Source: Ligustrum vulgare
Lineage: Eukaryota; Streptophyta; Magnoliopsida; Lamiales; Oleaceae
Assembly (NCBI GenBank): GCA_963555705.1
Contig: OY743184.1
Coordinates: 20,139,859 to 20,203,858 of the forward strand
Direction of reading: 5' to 3'
DNA length: 64,000 nt
This document shows positions 11,058 through 23,392 of this stretch, piece after piece. Each line of letters opens with the position of its first letter. The first letter of the stretch is position 1. Below the pieces are notes generated by a model that saw nothing but the letters and a program-made list of their open reading frames with translations, ran no database searches and was not told the DNA's origin. Made by a program: the position numbers and the translations under genes.

Positions 11058-12750
11058 TGTTGAGTGCATTTTATATGCATATTTCATACTTTTTTTAGTC
11101 GTAAATTTGGAGCTATTTGGACAAATATCTACTTAATTGTACATATTTTGTGGTTATATAGGTTTAACACTCAATTTCATAGGAAAAAGTACAAGAAAGA
11201 AGCTAAATGAAAGCTTAATTGAAGAAATTGGATGGAAAATAACCAAAACATGCAAAGCAAAGAAGTACAGGGACCAAGCTGTCAGTATTCAATAGTTCAG
11301 GACCAGACTTTTAATTAAGAGAGGGATCAGAATGCACTTGTTCAAAACTTGAAGGACCTCAAGTGCGATTTTAGAAGGACTTAATTGAAAGAAATCTAAA
11401 AGTTTGAGAACTAAAGTGAGCATCCCATAAGGTTGGAGGACCTAAGTGCAAGTAAACTGAACTTGGTGCAAAAGGATCAACCATGCGATCGCATGGTTGA
11501 ATCAAGGAAGTGATTGCGTGAAGCTCAACCAAATAGACACAGCCTTACAGGTTGGATTTCACATGAGCCATGCGATCGCTCAGCCTGAAGCCAAGCGATC
11601 ACATGGTGTTGCAGTTTAAAAAACAATATGTTGGGCCTTCCGAGTCAACCCGGTAAGGCCCAAACGATGTCACACGCTGATTCCACCAGCTTTAAGGGTT
11701 TTTGGGGTCAAATTTTGGAGATATAAATACCCCAATCCTCATTTGAGCTTGGGTTTATGTGACTACTTGCCTCTATTCCATTTTCTCCCTAAAATCCTCT
11801 TACTTCCTTAGCTTTTGTAATTACATCTTCTTGTAATTTTTGTATTTTGATGTTGAATGTTAATTGAAGAAGGAAATACCTACAACTTGATGGAAGAACA
11901 TTGAAGTTTTGAAGTCAAAATTATTATTGAAGGGAAGTTTTCTGCTTGAATCTTCATTTTTCCTTGTGTATTTTAATTCATTAGTGAAATGATGCATTTA
12001 ATCTTTAAATTTTATTGTTATTTCATTATGGACTAATTTATATTGTGTTGGGACAATTGAGAAAACTTGACAAAGTTTAGTTGAAATTAATGTTTGCATT
12101 GAAAATTTAAGTTATTTATTATCTTGAGCATTTATTGTTGTATATATTGTCTTGCATTTATTTTGGTCAAATTAATGCTTGTATTTAGTGAAATGTGTAA
12201 TTATTGAGAAATTATTGTATACTCTAGATCAATACAATATATGCTCTAATTTTTTGTTAAGGATAGAGATATACCTTAAATTCTCAATGATCAATTGAGT
12301 TATTTTTACAAAAGTTTAATGTAATTGGTGTGTTTTTAATCGACACAAAGATATAGTATGTTAATTCTACTAATTAGGGTTAATTTCACTTGAGAGAGGT
12401 AATTAATTAAACTTGAAAAATCGAATCTAACATGATTAGCAAATCACATTTCAATTTGCATGTTAAGAAATCAATTAGGTGAAGGTCAAATGGAATCAAG
12501 AATCACAACTCTCTTTTATCATCAATTCATCACTTATTTTCTATTGAATTACTTAATCTATTGTGAATTTAGTTTTAAGTCTATCACATTTCCAAAATCA
12601 AAACTTTATTGTACGCATGTTTATTGTTGGAATTGATCACATTAGAGTGTAATTAGAATAGACGATCCTTGTGGGATCAATAAATCGGACTCATTAGCCC
12701 ACTATTACTTATATGCAACAAGTGCACTTGCGGTGTATTTTGAGCGAACA
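11058..12750 (+). mobile_element. Solo LTR of a Gypsy-type retrotransposon
   Basis: 1,693 bp starting TGTTGAGTGCATTTTATATG and ending TGTATTTTGAGCGAACA, flanked by identical 5-bp repeats TATTT (11053-11057 and 12751-12755). No internal region or second LTR follows, so it probably arose by LTR-LTR recombination. Around 11480-11610 lie four degenerate copies of a GCGATCGC-centred palindrome, and a TATA-like TATAAATACC sits near 11734. The terminal text resembles the long LTRs of the Tat/Ogre group, but without internal sequence the lineage is a guess. Confidence 0.85.
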
Positions 12751-12755
12751 TATTT

Positions 12756-15700
12756 AAATTATAAATTATAGTAAAGTACCTACCAACCTAATTGAGATGT
12801 ACTTAGCTATAAATATTTGATATTAGTATATAGAAATGCATTTATTATTATTTGTTTATATTGTATTTAATTTTGCAATGTTAAAAGTAATTCATGTAAG
12901 ATAAGATATAAATTTGAATTCTATGTAACGTTTCTTTGTATAAATATGAATCTATAATTTTGTTCATTTCATATTTAAAATTTAACAAAAAATTATTGTT
13001 TGATATAAATACGAAAAATTCAATGTTTTTATTCATAAGGATCAAATAGGAGCAAACTGCGACCCGCATGAACTCGACCTGAATGGAATAGTGGACGGTC
13101 ATGGATTGTTGTTTAAAATTTGTGGGCTGACTTGAACATGTCCATAAACTTGCAGTGGGTGGATTTTTTCACACATACAGTTATCAAACTCATATGTTGA
13201 TGAATCGAGTCGATCCAAACCACCCGAAAAGACACTTGTAGTTGAAACTATATAAATTTGACTTGTTATACTGACCTATGAATTAACACTTTTATTCGTC
13301 TCCGTATCAACGTGGAGCCAGCCAGCCACCGAAAAGAGAAATCTGACCGCGCCGTAATCTTTTGGACGTTCTCCGTGAGTGGCCGACCGTTGAATAGATT
13401 CTCCGTTAGGACAACGTGTCACACTAGCTTTTCTCTAATCATTTTGTACCAGCAGCCGTTGTGGCAATTGTGGTACACTCACTGGAAAACAAGCCGTACC
13501 TTCCACATATGGCTGTGCCTCCAATACAATGCCGTGACATGCGCGTGGAGAATGCCATTTTTGACTAAACGGCCTGTAACGTGGGACATGCTTTATTCTA
13601 AGTGAATATCGTTGCTCCCATATTATCTATGTTTCGAATATTTATTGGACAAAAATGCCCTATATACGCCTAAAAGGCATCACCTTTTGTAAATTGAAGA
13701 AAAATGAATTTTACTTCATTTTTACTTCACATGCAAGGTTTTTAGCTTGTTTGGTAAAACTTTTGTTTCCTTAAAGTTTGTCAAGTTTCATTTGATCCAA
13801 AATTTTTAATTCCTTTTTAGTATACATTTCATGTGATTCATCAACTTTTAACAGCATCATATACTTATAGAATTTCTCATTGATCTCACAACTCTTCCAC
13901 AGATGGAATATGGACAAAAACTAAAATAACCACTACAGAGGATTTCATTGTGGACCACCTCCGTATGACCCTCCTATTAATATTTAACAAAATCAATTAA
14001 GATTTCACATTACGAATTTCCAAAACAATTGAAATATGCATACACGACATTTTCGATACAACATATTAATTGTACTAAATTAATAAATTAGGCATGAAAA
14101 ATTATTTAACTATATTTTTTTCTTTGGTTTAATATTTGGAAAATCTATTAAACAATCCAACCACTTGGTTCTTTCTTCCGAAATCTATTTAGGGATGAAA
14201 ACATGGCGGCCTTATAGACCTATTAAGGATTTTCGAGAGTCAAGTGGGGATTATTATTTATTTTTAATATTTAAATTATAAATATAAAATAGAATATATA
14301 ATATAATAACAAAATAATCAATATGAGAATTATATTTTTCATCCCTATCCAGTTACTAAATTGATCGGTCACGACATCAAGTAATTTTGCCATCAAATAA
14401 CCTTAATATTTCCTTTGCTTATTCATGTCGCCCTCAATTATACAATTCTTTTGGTGGTTCTATAGTGTAGTATTTCTTCTTCTTCTTCTTCTTTTAGTTT
14501 ATTAGGTTGTGGAGAGAAGTGAGTATGTGTTTGAATGGAACACCGACATATTCTATTTAGTGGAGATAAATGTGTATTAATTAAGACACAAAATTCTGGA
14601 TTTAAAAGCAAGAAAAAAAAAATTACTGTAGAACTCAAAATTTTCAAAGACGTAGGAGTACCTTACCATAATTTTATCTACTGGAAAATGACACTTGCAT
14701 AATTAACTAAGAAGTCGCCAAAATCTTGTATTTTATTTATCTAGACCAAGTCACTGAGATTCCAATGTCACTTAATTCTGATCTACCCATTATGCCCTCC
14801 AAGTACTTGCAAAAAGACGAGAAAAATACGGCTTATAACATTGAAATTCCAGCCAAGTGCACGAGGGTTCGCACCACAACGCACCAAAATTGTTTTTCCA
14901 TTTCTCGACTTCCGCTCAGTTTTTAATGGCACTTGTAGGGGCAATAAGGACATTTCACATTCTATCTTTTCAATGATATATTTATGCCCTGTTTGATTTG
15001 GTAAAAAGTCATAATTTTATTAAATTTTAATAAAAATTTAAAAAATAAATAAAAATTATTAATCCCATAAAATATACGATTGAAATGAATTAAAAAAAAA
15101 AGTTTAAAAAGAGGTCAAATATGACTATATTAGTCAATCGTAGGATATACAATTAATCCATTTTTTTAAAAATCAAAATTTTAAAACACTCAATCTCAAT
15201 GATCATTCTTAATCAACCCTACAATATTTGATTTTTCAAATAATTTTAAACTATCCATTTTTCAATAAAACACGAAAACTTATCAAAATCTGCCGCAACA
15301 AGGGCTTAATATCTTATAAATTTGATTATCATAATATTACAAGAATTGAGCTAGACCTCGACAAGATTATATAAATTATTAGAAATTAAAAAATTGTCAC
15401 AATAAGTATCGAATGAACCGATGCACTCGAGAAACTTGATACAACTTTTTTACCCTTCATTATGCACCTTTCTTTTCTTTTCTCTTTTTTTTTTTTTTTC
15501 CTTTTTTTTAAATTTAAGAAGAGACCATCATAATCATTGCCAAAACTTCGGCCGCATGGCAACTGTTTTTTTTTTTTTTGGTTTATTTTGATAGTTTCTA
15601 GGTAGATATGTGATTAAAAATTGAAGAAAAAAAATATGTGTAGTTAAAAAATAATTTGAGAAATTACATTATTTATAAATTTATTTATAAATTATAATTA

Positions 15701-16120
15701 TTACGTAAAACAACGGTGTGTCAAATTTTTCAGTGAGACTTTAAAAGTTGCCTACAACATTTCCTCCTTTTTCTAAATTTCCATTTAATCCTAACTTAAC
15801 CCCTGCCTAATCATAATTACCGTATATATAATCAAATAAAATTATAAAAGAACTTTATTTATAATTATAAGGGTAATAGAGTAAATTACACGCGTCATTT
15901 TCTTTCTGCTTTTTCTCTCTCGCGTAGGCCATTCATCTGCTCGTCAGGTGTGTATTTCTATATTCACAGCATTCACAATTTGGGCTGAAAATCAAAATCT
16001 CCCAAAATTATCAAATCCCAGAAAGGAAAAAGTATTGATTTTGTATTTTCGCACTCAGATATGGTCCCTGAAACGCTGTTTATAATCACAGCATAAGCTC
16101 CTTCACTGAAGCTTTCCGCC
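12756..16120. other. Intergenic region upstream of the TMEM131-like gene
   Basis: Mostly AT-rich with poly-T tracts (around 15490 and 15570). A less AT-rich stretch lies at about 13300-13600 with an unrecognised 97-codon ORF. A MITE-like element occupies 14986-15305. The promoter of the downstream gene should lie in the last kilobase, including a CT-rich stretch near 15905-15925, but I cannot fix the start site. Confidence 0.5.
14986..15305. mobile_element. MITE-like element, GCCC...GGGC ends
   Basis: Left end GCCCTGTTTGATTTGG and right end (reverse complement) GCCCTTGTTGCGGCAG, about 320 bp, AT-rich inside. TTA follows the right end and TAT precedes the left, so the duplication is not clean. 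Confidence 0.4.
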
Positions 16121-19100
16121 ATGTCCGACCTCCGGTAAATCCATTTTTCTCGAGCTCTGATCATCCAACTTTTTTCCCCTTTTTACCGCTCCCTTTTTTC
16201 CCACTTCAATCCCCGATTAATTTTTTTTTGAAAAAAAAAATATTTTCTTCTGTTAATGGTTTTTGGGAAAAGAACGAAAAATTACCATAGCTTTAGTGTT
16301 TTTATTTGTTTAATGGCATAATATTTTTTGTCGATGGTGGCAGTGTTTTTAGGGTTTAATGTTTGTTTTCGAAACGCGAAAGCTGTTTTGTAATAGAAAT
16401 GGCGTCCGATGGATTTGTTTGATAATTTTTTTTGAGCTTTCGTTCATATATGGCGTTGCTATGTGAAATATTTTATACTCCACATACGTGGAAAATAGTA
16501 GTTTTTTTTACTCTTCAAATAAATTCTCTTCTATAACTGGTTTATTTGTGTATTTAATGCAAAGACGCATAGCCAAGTTCTGTTATCTGTCCTCCATGTA
16601 GTTCATTAATAAACGAAACTACTTAGCCGGTCGAAATCACAGTTCTCAATGTGCATTTAAAAAAAAATAAAAAAAATAGCATTAGCAGTTTTTAAAATTA
16701 TTGCATTGATATCGGCTTTAATTTATGTTGTTCAGGGGAGTTCCTTACTCTTCCAAAGCATTTCACTTTGTGGTGGTTCTATTGTGTGCTCTTTTCACCC
16801 TCGTAACATTTGAGGTATTTCTTATTAATGGAGCACAGAATCAGATGGAATTTGGAGCATGCCGGTCCTACAAAGGCAATTCTGATGTAAATTTTCCAGG
16901 TGTAATTGATGATCATAGTAAGTCAAAGTTAAATTTTCCAGATGTAATTGATGATCATAGTAAGTCAAAGTTTGAATCTAAACAATTTGGGCAGCAACAT
17001 AGTATGGACAATGTATGCCCTCATTCGAATTCATTCTGTTTCCCATCAACATTGGCTGGGTTATTATGTGAAGAAAATCATGCAGAATTTGAAGTATTAG
17101 ATGCTTCTAGGGTTCACACCGATGTTAGATCATCTGCTGGACTGAACCAAGAGAAAAATATACAAAGTCAGTCATTGGACAGTGGTACGTTCAGATTATT
17201 GGGCGGAAAGACCATTTCATGTTCTTTGTACTACGGAGAGAGTTATAATGAATTTCCATCTCATAACTCAAGGGATGATCAACAAAATGATGTCACTTCT
17301 TGTATAAGCCCATTACTTGCCCACAAAACCCAAAATTTGAAATTGGCCGAGAATGTTGAAACAGTCAAATCTGGCTTTTTGAACAGCGTCTCAACACCAC
17401 ATGTAGAAATTAAACCTTCTCTGCTGGACTGGGGACAGAAGTACTTGCATTTTCCTTCCTTGGCTTTTATAACAGTGAAGAACATTGGCAGTGACAACAT
17501 TTTGAATGTCTACGAGCCTTATAGTAGCAACTCACAGTTTTATTCATGCAATGTTAGTGAAATTTTACTGGCTCCTGGGGAAGTAGCATCAGTTTGTTTC
17601 GTGTTTTTGCCGACAAAGTTAGGTTCGTCCTCATCGCAATTAGTCTTGCAGACAAGCTTTGGTGGTTTCTTAATTCCAGCTAAAGGGTTTGCTGTTGAGT
17701 CCCCTTATGGTGTAGAGCCTTTAATTGTTCTTGGTCTTTCCTCCAGCGGAAGGTGGACAAAGAATTTGTCTTTGTTTAATCCTTTTGATGAAGCCCTCTA
17801 TGTGGAGGAAGTAACTGCTTGGTTATCAATTTCTTCTGGAAATACTTCCCACTCGTCAAAAGCAATATGTAGCTCTAACGGTATTGAAGAATCCAGTGAG
17901 TACCGTATGCTAAGTGCTAAAGAATGGTTGGATACTGAAAGTAGTGAAGTTGGTCTACCACAATTTGCGATGAGGCCACATAAAAATTGGGAGATTGACC
18001 CTCAAAAAACAGAGAATATTGTGGAGTTAGATCTGTCGTTCCATTTTGAAGGAAACGTTTTTGGCGCAATCTGTATGCAGTTGCTGAGATCTTCAAAAAG
18101 TAAGATCGATACAATAATGGTTCCTCTTGAAGCACAACTGAATGTAAATTCAGCTTATGATAAACCTGTTCGTCCTGTTTCAGTATCTCTGGAAGCCCTA
18201 ATGCCATGTCTTGTTGCTGTCTCAGTGAGAAATGATGCTCCTTATGTACTGAATGTTATAAAAGTAACTGAAGTCGGGGAAAATACTGCACATTTTCATA
18301 TTAAATACATGGAAGGTCTTGTACTTTTTCCTAATACTGTAACACAAGTTGCTGTTATCGTTTACAGTCCCTTAGAAACTCCCAAAGTAAACATGAACTG
18401 CAAATTGGTCATATTAATAAATGACACAAGTTCTCAGATTGAAATTCCCTGTGAAGATGTAATCAGTATTGGTCGACATGAATTAGATTCTTCTATCGGA
18501 TATAGACAGCAGTCCAAAGATGAAGAGTATACCAGTGCACATATATCTTTAAGCAGCAGCATGCTACCACCATCATCAGAGATAAAGGTATACAGATTCA
18601 TTTCCACTTTTTCTTTGTCTGAAATAAATTTTCTAGGTGGATTGCATTGCATCGATAGGATTTGTTACTTGACATGCAAAATCAGTATAATTTCAAACAA
18701 GTATTAAGTTAACTTCCGGAATAGAAAGCTCTTCTATAAATTATTATTTTTCAAACAAATATTAAGTTAACTTCCTCATGAAGCAAAAACAAAAGCAAAG
18801 CCATGCCAAATGGCCATAATAGATTTCTGGAGCTGTTTGTTTTACATCATGATTACTCCAAACTGTGCAGGGGGATGACAGGTAAAGAAAATGGGATCTT
18901 AAACTGATAGTTATTATGAGTGAATTTGGATTGTATTTTGCATCTTTGACTTTTCACACAGCTCATTTCTGAGTTCTAAAATTAGTATTGATACGTGAAT
19001 TATGCATTTTATTTAATTGATTTTTTGGTTGGTTGGTACTTGGCATATGCTGTAAGGAATGTAAAATAGGAGATAATTTAATAGTTACAATGAAATTCAT

Positions 19101-21677
19101 TCTCGGGAAAATTTTGATAGAATGATATTTAGTGGATTACACATATCTGAAGAAATGCTTGGCCAGAATGTTATTTGTTTGTTACTTTTTATAATTGGAT
19201 GAGGTGGGGAAGTCTTCCTTATTCTTTAACTTTTTTTTTTTTGTTGGATAAGTATGAAGATTTTTGTAGTTCTTCATGGAAGTTTCCAGTACCTGAAGTA
19301 TGGTAAACATGTAACTTTATGTACAAATAATAGAAAATCTATTAGCTTCTTGGAATGTATGCTCACTTGAAACAAAATTGTGTCATATTTCCGGTACTCG
19401 ACCTTCTATTTTCTGCTTCTAAAGTTCTCTGAGTTGGCAAAGTTCTTGTAGTAGTGCATATGACTCTGTCCAGTTATGAATGGAAAAAAATATTTTGTTC
19501 ACCCTATAATTGTGTGATATGCCATATAAACATAATTTGGCTCTGTATCGACCTACAATATCTTGCTTCCATCTTTAAATGTGTTTCACTTATATGCTAG
19601 AAGTATTTCAACTTCTCGCATATAGTCATTTATTTATGTAAATCCGTATCTGAAGGCAGTGGATGCAAGAGAAGCAGAGGAGCTGGTACTCGAAAACTGG
19701 AAGTCTCATGCGGCCACCAGTTTCATGTCTGTTCTTGATGAAAATGAAGTACTTTTCCCTATAGTTCAAGTTGGAAGTCATTGGTCTCAGTGGATAACTG
19801 TCAAAAACCCAAGCCAAGAATCAATTGTGATGCAGCTTGTTTTGAATTCTGGAGAAATTATTGATGAATGCAAGATGTCTGACACTCTTCTGCAACTGTC
19901 GTCATCCAGTAGTTTGGTGGATAATAACTCAATTGCACATACAAGGTATGGTTTCTCAATAGCAAAGAGTGCAGTGACAGAAGCTTTTGTTCATCCTTAT
20001 GGCAAAGCGTCCTTTGGCCCAATTCTCTTTCGACCCTCTAATCGATGTGAATGGAAAAGTTCAGTTCTGATAAGAAATAATCTCTCTGGTGTGGAGTGGT
20101 TACCTTTGCGTGGATTTGGGGGATTAGTTTCCTTGGTTTTGTTTGAGGAGGCTACTCCTGTGCAAAGTTTAGAATTTAAGTTAAACTTGCCAACTGCGCT
20201 TAGTTTTTTGTCTCCAGACATGTCACATTACATAGAAGACAAAAGTATTGCCTGTTCCGAGCCTTTGATGAAAGAGCTGTACGCAAAGAACACAGGAGAC
20301 CTTCCTTTAGAGGTAAAGCAAATTGAAGTTTCTGGGGCTGAATGTGGTTTTGATGGGTTTCTAGTAAAACCTTGCAAGGGTTTTTCTCTTCTGCCTGGGG
20401 AATCTATAAAGCTTCAGATATCATATCAGACTGATTTCTCTACAGCTACAATACGGAGGGACCTTCAACTGGTTCTGGCATCAGGTATTTTTGTGATTCC
20501 TATGAAAGCAAGTATTCCCATGTCTCTACTAAACTTCTGCAAAAGATCAACATTCTGGATGCGAGTTAAGAGATACATGGTTGCGATTCTTCTTTTCATT
20601 TTTATATTGTTACTGCTGCTCTGTTTCTTGTTTCCCCATGTAGCCTTTGGCTTTCAAGAATACTTGTTTAAGAGTGGGAAAAGCTCAAAATCTGCTGTGA
20701 GCCTTGCAGATAAATGTCCTAATGTCATTCATAGTCCAAAAAACCACAGCAAGTATCCCACCCCCAAAAAAATGAGTGGCTTGATTAGTTCAAATGGGAA
20801 AGAGGTTACCTTGCTAGAATCCGATGGTCAAGCTGGTGCTCGGAAACATGTAAATCCATCTATGGGATATCAAAAGCAAACCAAGTCTCTGTTGAATACT
20901 CAACAGGAAGCCATATCGTCACTCTCTTCACTGTCAAAACCTGGATCGGTTGAACACCCTGATATTCAAGATGCATCACAAGCTGGAACCCTGACAGTTA
21001 AAATTGGAAAGGGGAAGGGAAGAAGGCGACGGAAGAATAAGAATTCCAGTACAGGACTAATTGGACTTCTTGAAGTTTCAAGCAGCCAGAGTGGAAATTC
21101 TACACCGACTTCACCTTTTTCACCTGTCACATCTGTGGAAAGCAAAAATACATTCACTCAGGTAGCTGATCAGCAATGTGATGAAAGCGCATATAAAGGA
21201 CCTCACTCTAAGATAAATGCGTCGGGGGCTGATCTTTCTTTGAATCTTAGCAACAGTAATTGGTTCTTTCCTGCTCAAGAGAAGCCATGTTTAGCAAGAA
21301 AAGTGGCTGGCAGAGCTGCTCTGTTGCCTTCTGCAACCTTTCCCGTTGCTGGAAGGGCTCCCCCACATTTGACATGTCAATCTCCCATTTTGGCTTCGAC
21401 GTCTACGATTGCTCCACATGTGCGGGCTCCTGGTTCGAAACTTCTTGATAAAAAACTGGATCAAATTGAGCAAAAGATGGGGATTGATGAAAATTATACG
21501 TATGATATATGGGGAGATCATCTTTTTGGACTTCCTTCGATTGGTAGGTCAAAGAAGGACTCTAGTATGTCACCTCATGCTGTAGAGAGCAGCTCCGATA
21601 GTTTCTTTCTGAGTGGCCCCCAAACCCTCATAACAAACTCTCAACTACAACCTGTAAGTGCTGAACCAGAGGATTAA
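16121..21677 (+). CDS. TMEM131-like single-pass membrane protein (three exons)
   Basis: Exons: 16121-16134, 16736-18587 and 19656-21677, joined in frame to about 1,295 residues. Splice sites read CCG/GTAAAT...TTCAG/GGG and AAAG/GTATAC...TGAAG/GCAG. The short first exon supplies M-S-D-L-R; an in-frame ATG at 16725 inside intron 1 is a possible alternative start. Residues about 14-35 are a hydrophobic signal sequence or anchor. The segment DWGQKYLHFPSLAF near residue 236 opens the conserved PapD-like region typical of the TMEM131 family. A second strongly hydrophobic helix (VAILLFIFILLLLLCFLF) lies near residue 930, followed by a basic, Ser-rich, probably cytosolic tail. Animal TMEM131 helps export collagen cargo from the ER; the plant role is unknown to me. 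A GTAAGT at 21654 near the end could be a donor, so the last few residues are uncertain. Confidence 0.85.
16889..16972 (+). repeat. In-frame 42-bp coding duplication
   Basis: Two tandem 42-bp units (starts 16889 and 16931) encode NFPGVIDDHSKSKL and NFPDVIDDHSKSKF. The frame is kept, so 14 residues were added to the variable N-terminal region of the TMEM131-like protein. Confidence 0.9.
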
Positions 21678-22292
21678 TAATAAATTATAAAGGTTCTATT
21701 TAATTTTTTATGTGTAGATTCAATCCTTTCAAAAAAATTATTGCATTCTTAACTGTTTCTTAAAGAAATTGAAACCAGGCCTCAGTTAAGTAACCATAAA
21801 ATTAAGCACTTCTAATTCAGCAAAATCAGTTCCATTGGTTGATTGTTCTACTGAGAAATTAACAATATATTGCCTTGAATAATTTGGTCATCTATCTATA
21901 CTATTGAATTAGCAATTTTTGGAGTGAATTCACTAGATTTGAAAATCTATGCATTATTATCTTGACAACTTGAAGGAAACCAAGTAATACTAGATAAAAC
22001 AATTGTCAGGAGAATCGAGTTATTGATACTAAAAAGAGCTTAAAATCTTTTGCATGGTATATATAAAATATAGCTTGTATTTATGGGCTTAAACGCATTC
22101 ATATTTTAGCATATATTTGTAAGTTTTCAGTTAATGTTGTAATTTTATTTTATTTACTTTTTTGTGTGTAGTAATGTTAATATTTAAGGTCAATGATCCT
22201 TTTAATGTTGAGAATTAACAGATTTAATGTATCAATATTGCAGATTAATGACTCTACTCAAAGATATGCCATAATATGAATTATTATTCCTC

Positions 22293-22297
<5 letters not shown>

Positions 22298-22368
<71 letters not shown>
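22298..22368. repeat. (TA)35 microsatellite
   Basis: Uninterrupted TA run about 620 bp after the stop codon of the TMEM131-like gene. Confidence 0.97.
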
Positions 22369-22371
<3 letters not shown>

Positions 22372-22537
22372 ATGTATAGATTTCTTAGAATAATTTGTAG
22401 GTGATTTGGGTGGTTTCTTTACTAATTTCTCTCCAGAAGTGTGTGTAAAATGTAATCCTTTCAGTGAAGAAATATAAATATACCGAAAACAAAATTTTCT
22501 TCTATAATTCTGTCTTTTGGCATGAGAACAAAGTTTT

Positions 22538-22905
22538 TGTTGGAATAATATGTTCAAGCCCAATTAGTTGGGCCGGACTTGGGTTGGCCCAAGTCCACAA
22601 TCTTTAACCTAATTAGGTTTAGGTTTATGCCTATAAATACTAAGTGAATTGTAGAGAAACAAGTTAATTGTTTTTCTTGATTGCTAGCACAATAATTCAA
22701 ATTTTGGCTTGCTGTGTGGATCATCATTAGAGGCTGGATGATTGAACGGCTGTGATAAAGATCTATACTACATCAACATCAAATTTTAGTGGTTCATCAA
22801 AGATATCATTCTAATCACAAATTCTATCTAAGTGCAATGTTGATCCGGGTTATGGTTTCGTGTTTGTTTAATTTCCGCTGTGCATGTATGTATCGAAACC
22901 TTACA
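22538..22905 (+). repeat. 5' LTR of the Copia element
   Basis: 368 bp, TG...CA ends. It carries TATAAATACT near 22632 as a likely TATA box; the 3' LTR has TATAAGTACT there. Confidence 0.92.
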
Positions 22906-22906
22906 G

Positions 22907-22919
22907 TGGTATCAGAGTC
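22907..22919 (+). other. tRNA-Met primer-binding site of the Copia element
   Basis: TGGTATCAGAGTC starts one base after the 5' LTR. Confidence 0.85.
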
Positions 22920-23170
22920 TGCCTTGTTACTTGTTAGAATTTGTTTATTTCTTTGATGAATTCAATATGATTGAATAAATTTTTTCTTGTTTCTGGCTTT
23001 TGAGAAAAAAAAATTTCTTTTTCTAAATTTGATTTAAAGAAGAAAATTAATTTTGGGTCGAAAAATGGATCAAGAAACGGATTGGGAAAAGTAGGCAGTA
23101 ACCACCACCGGACGTGGCGGGGGTGCTCCACTCTTCGATGTCGGAACTGGTGCAGCAGTGGTGGAACAAA

Positions 23171-23392
23171 GCGACGCTATGCAGCGTCGCTTCGTGCTGC
23201 TTCACCGCGGCGAGACGATACCGCTTAATGTCAGCGATGACCTCGCCAGTGGGTTGTAGCACTACTACAACGACAGCAGCGCTGCCTTTTCGCAGCAGCG
23301 TGCGACGCTGCTGCAAAGACAGCGTCACACGCTGCCAGACTTGTAGCGGTGCACCGCGTGATGACAGGTTGCGGCGCCAGTTCCGGCGCCGC
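23171..23392 (+). other. GC-rich hairpin cluster in the Copia leader
   Basis: Five perfect inverted repeats stand in a GC-rich island within 500 bp of the primer site: 8-bp arms GCGACGCT/AGCGTCGC (23171-23190), 10-bp arms at 23292-23301 and 23305-23314 with a 3-nt loop, 5-bp arms AGCGT/ACGCT (23321-23333), the 12-bp palindrome GCGGTGCACCGC (23346-23357), and 8-bp arms GCGGCGCC/GGCGCCGC (23371-23392). ORFs here on both strands look like by-products of the composition. Confidence 0.8.

Noticed and set aside
18588..18707. Extension of TMEM131-like exon 2 to a stop at 18707
   Set aside because: It reads through a good GTATAC donor into AT-rich intron; conserved protein resumes at 19656 in a joinable phase.
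22297..22563. Minus-strand 88-codon ORF ending in repeated Ile-Tyr
   Set aside because: The C-terminal half is the TA microsatellite translated; the rest overlaps the Copia LTR start. Not a gene.
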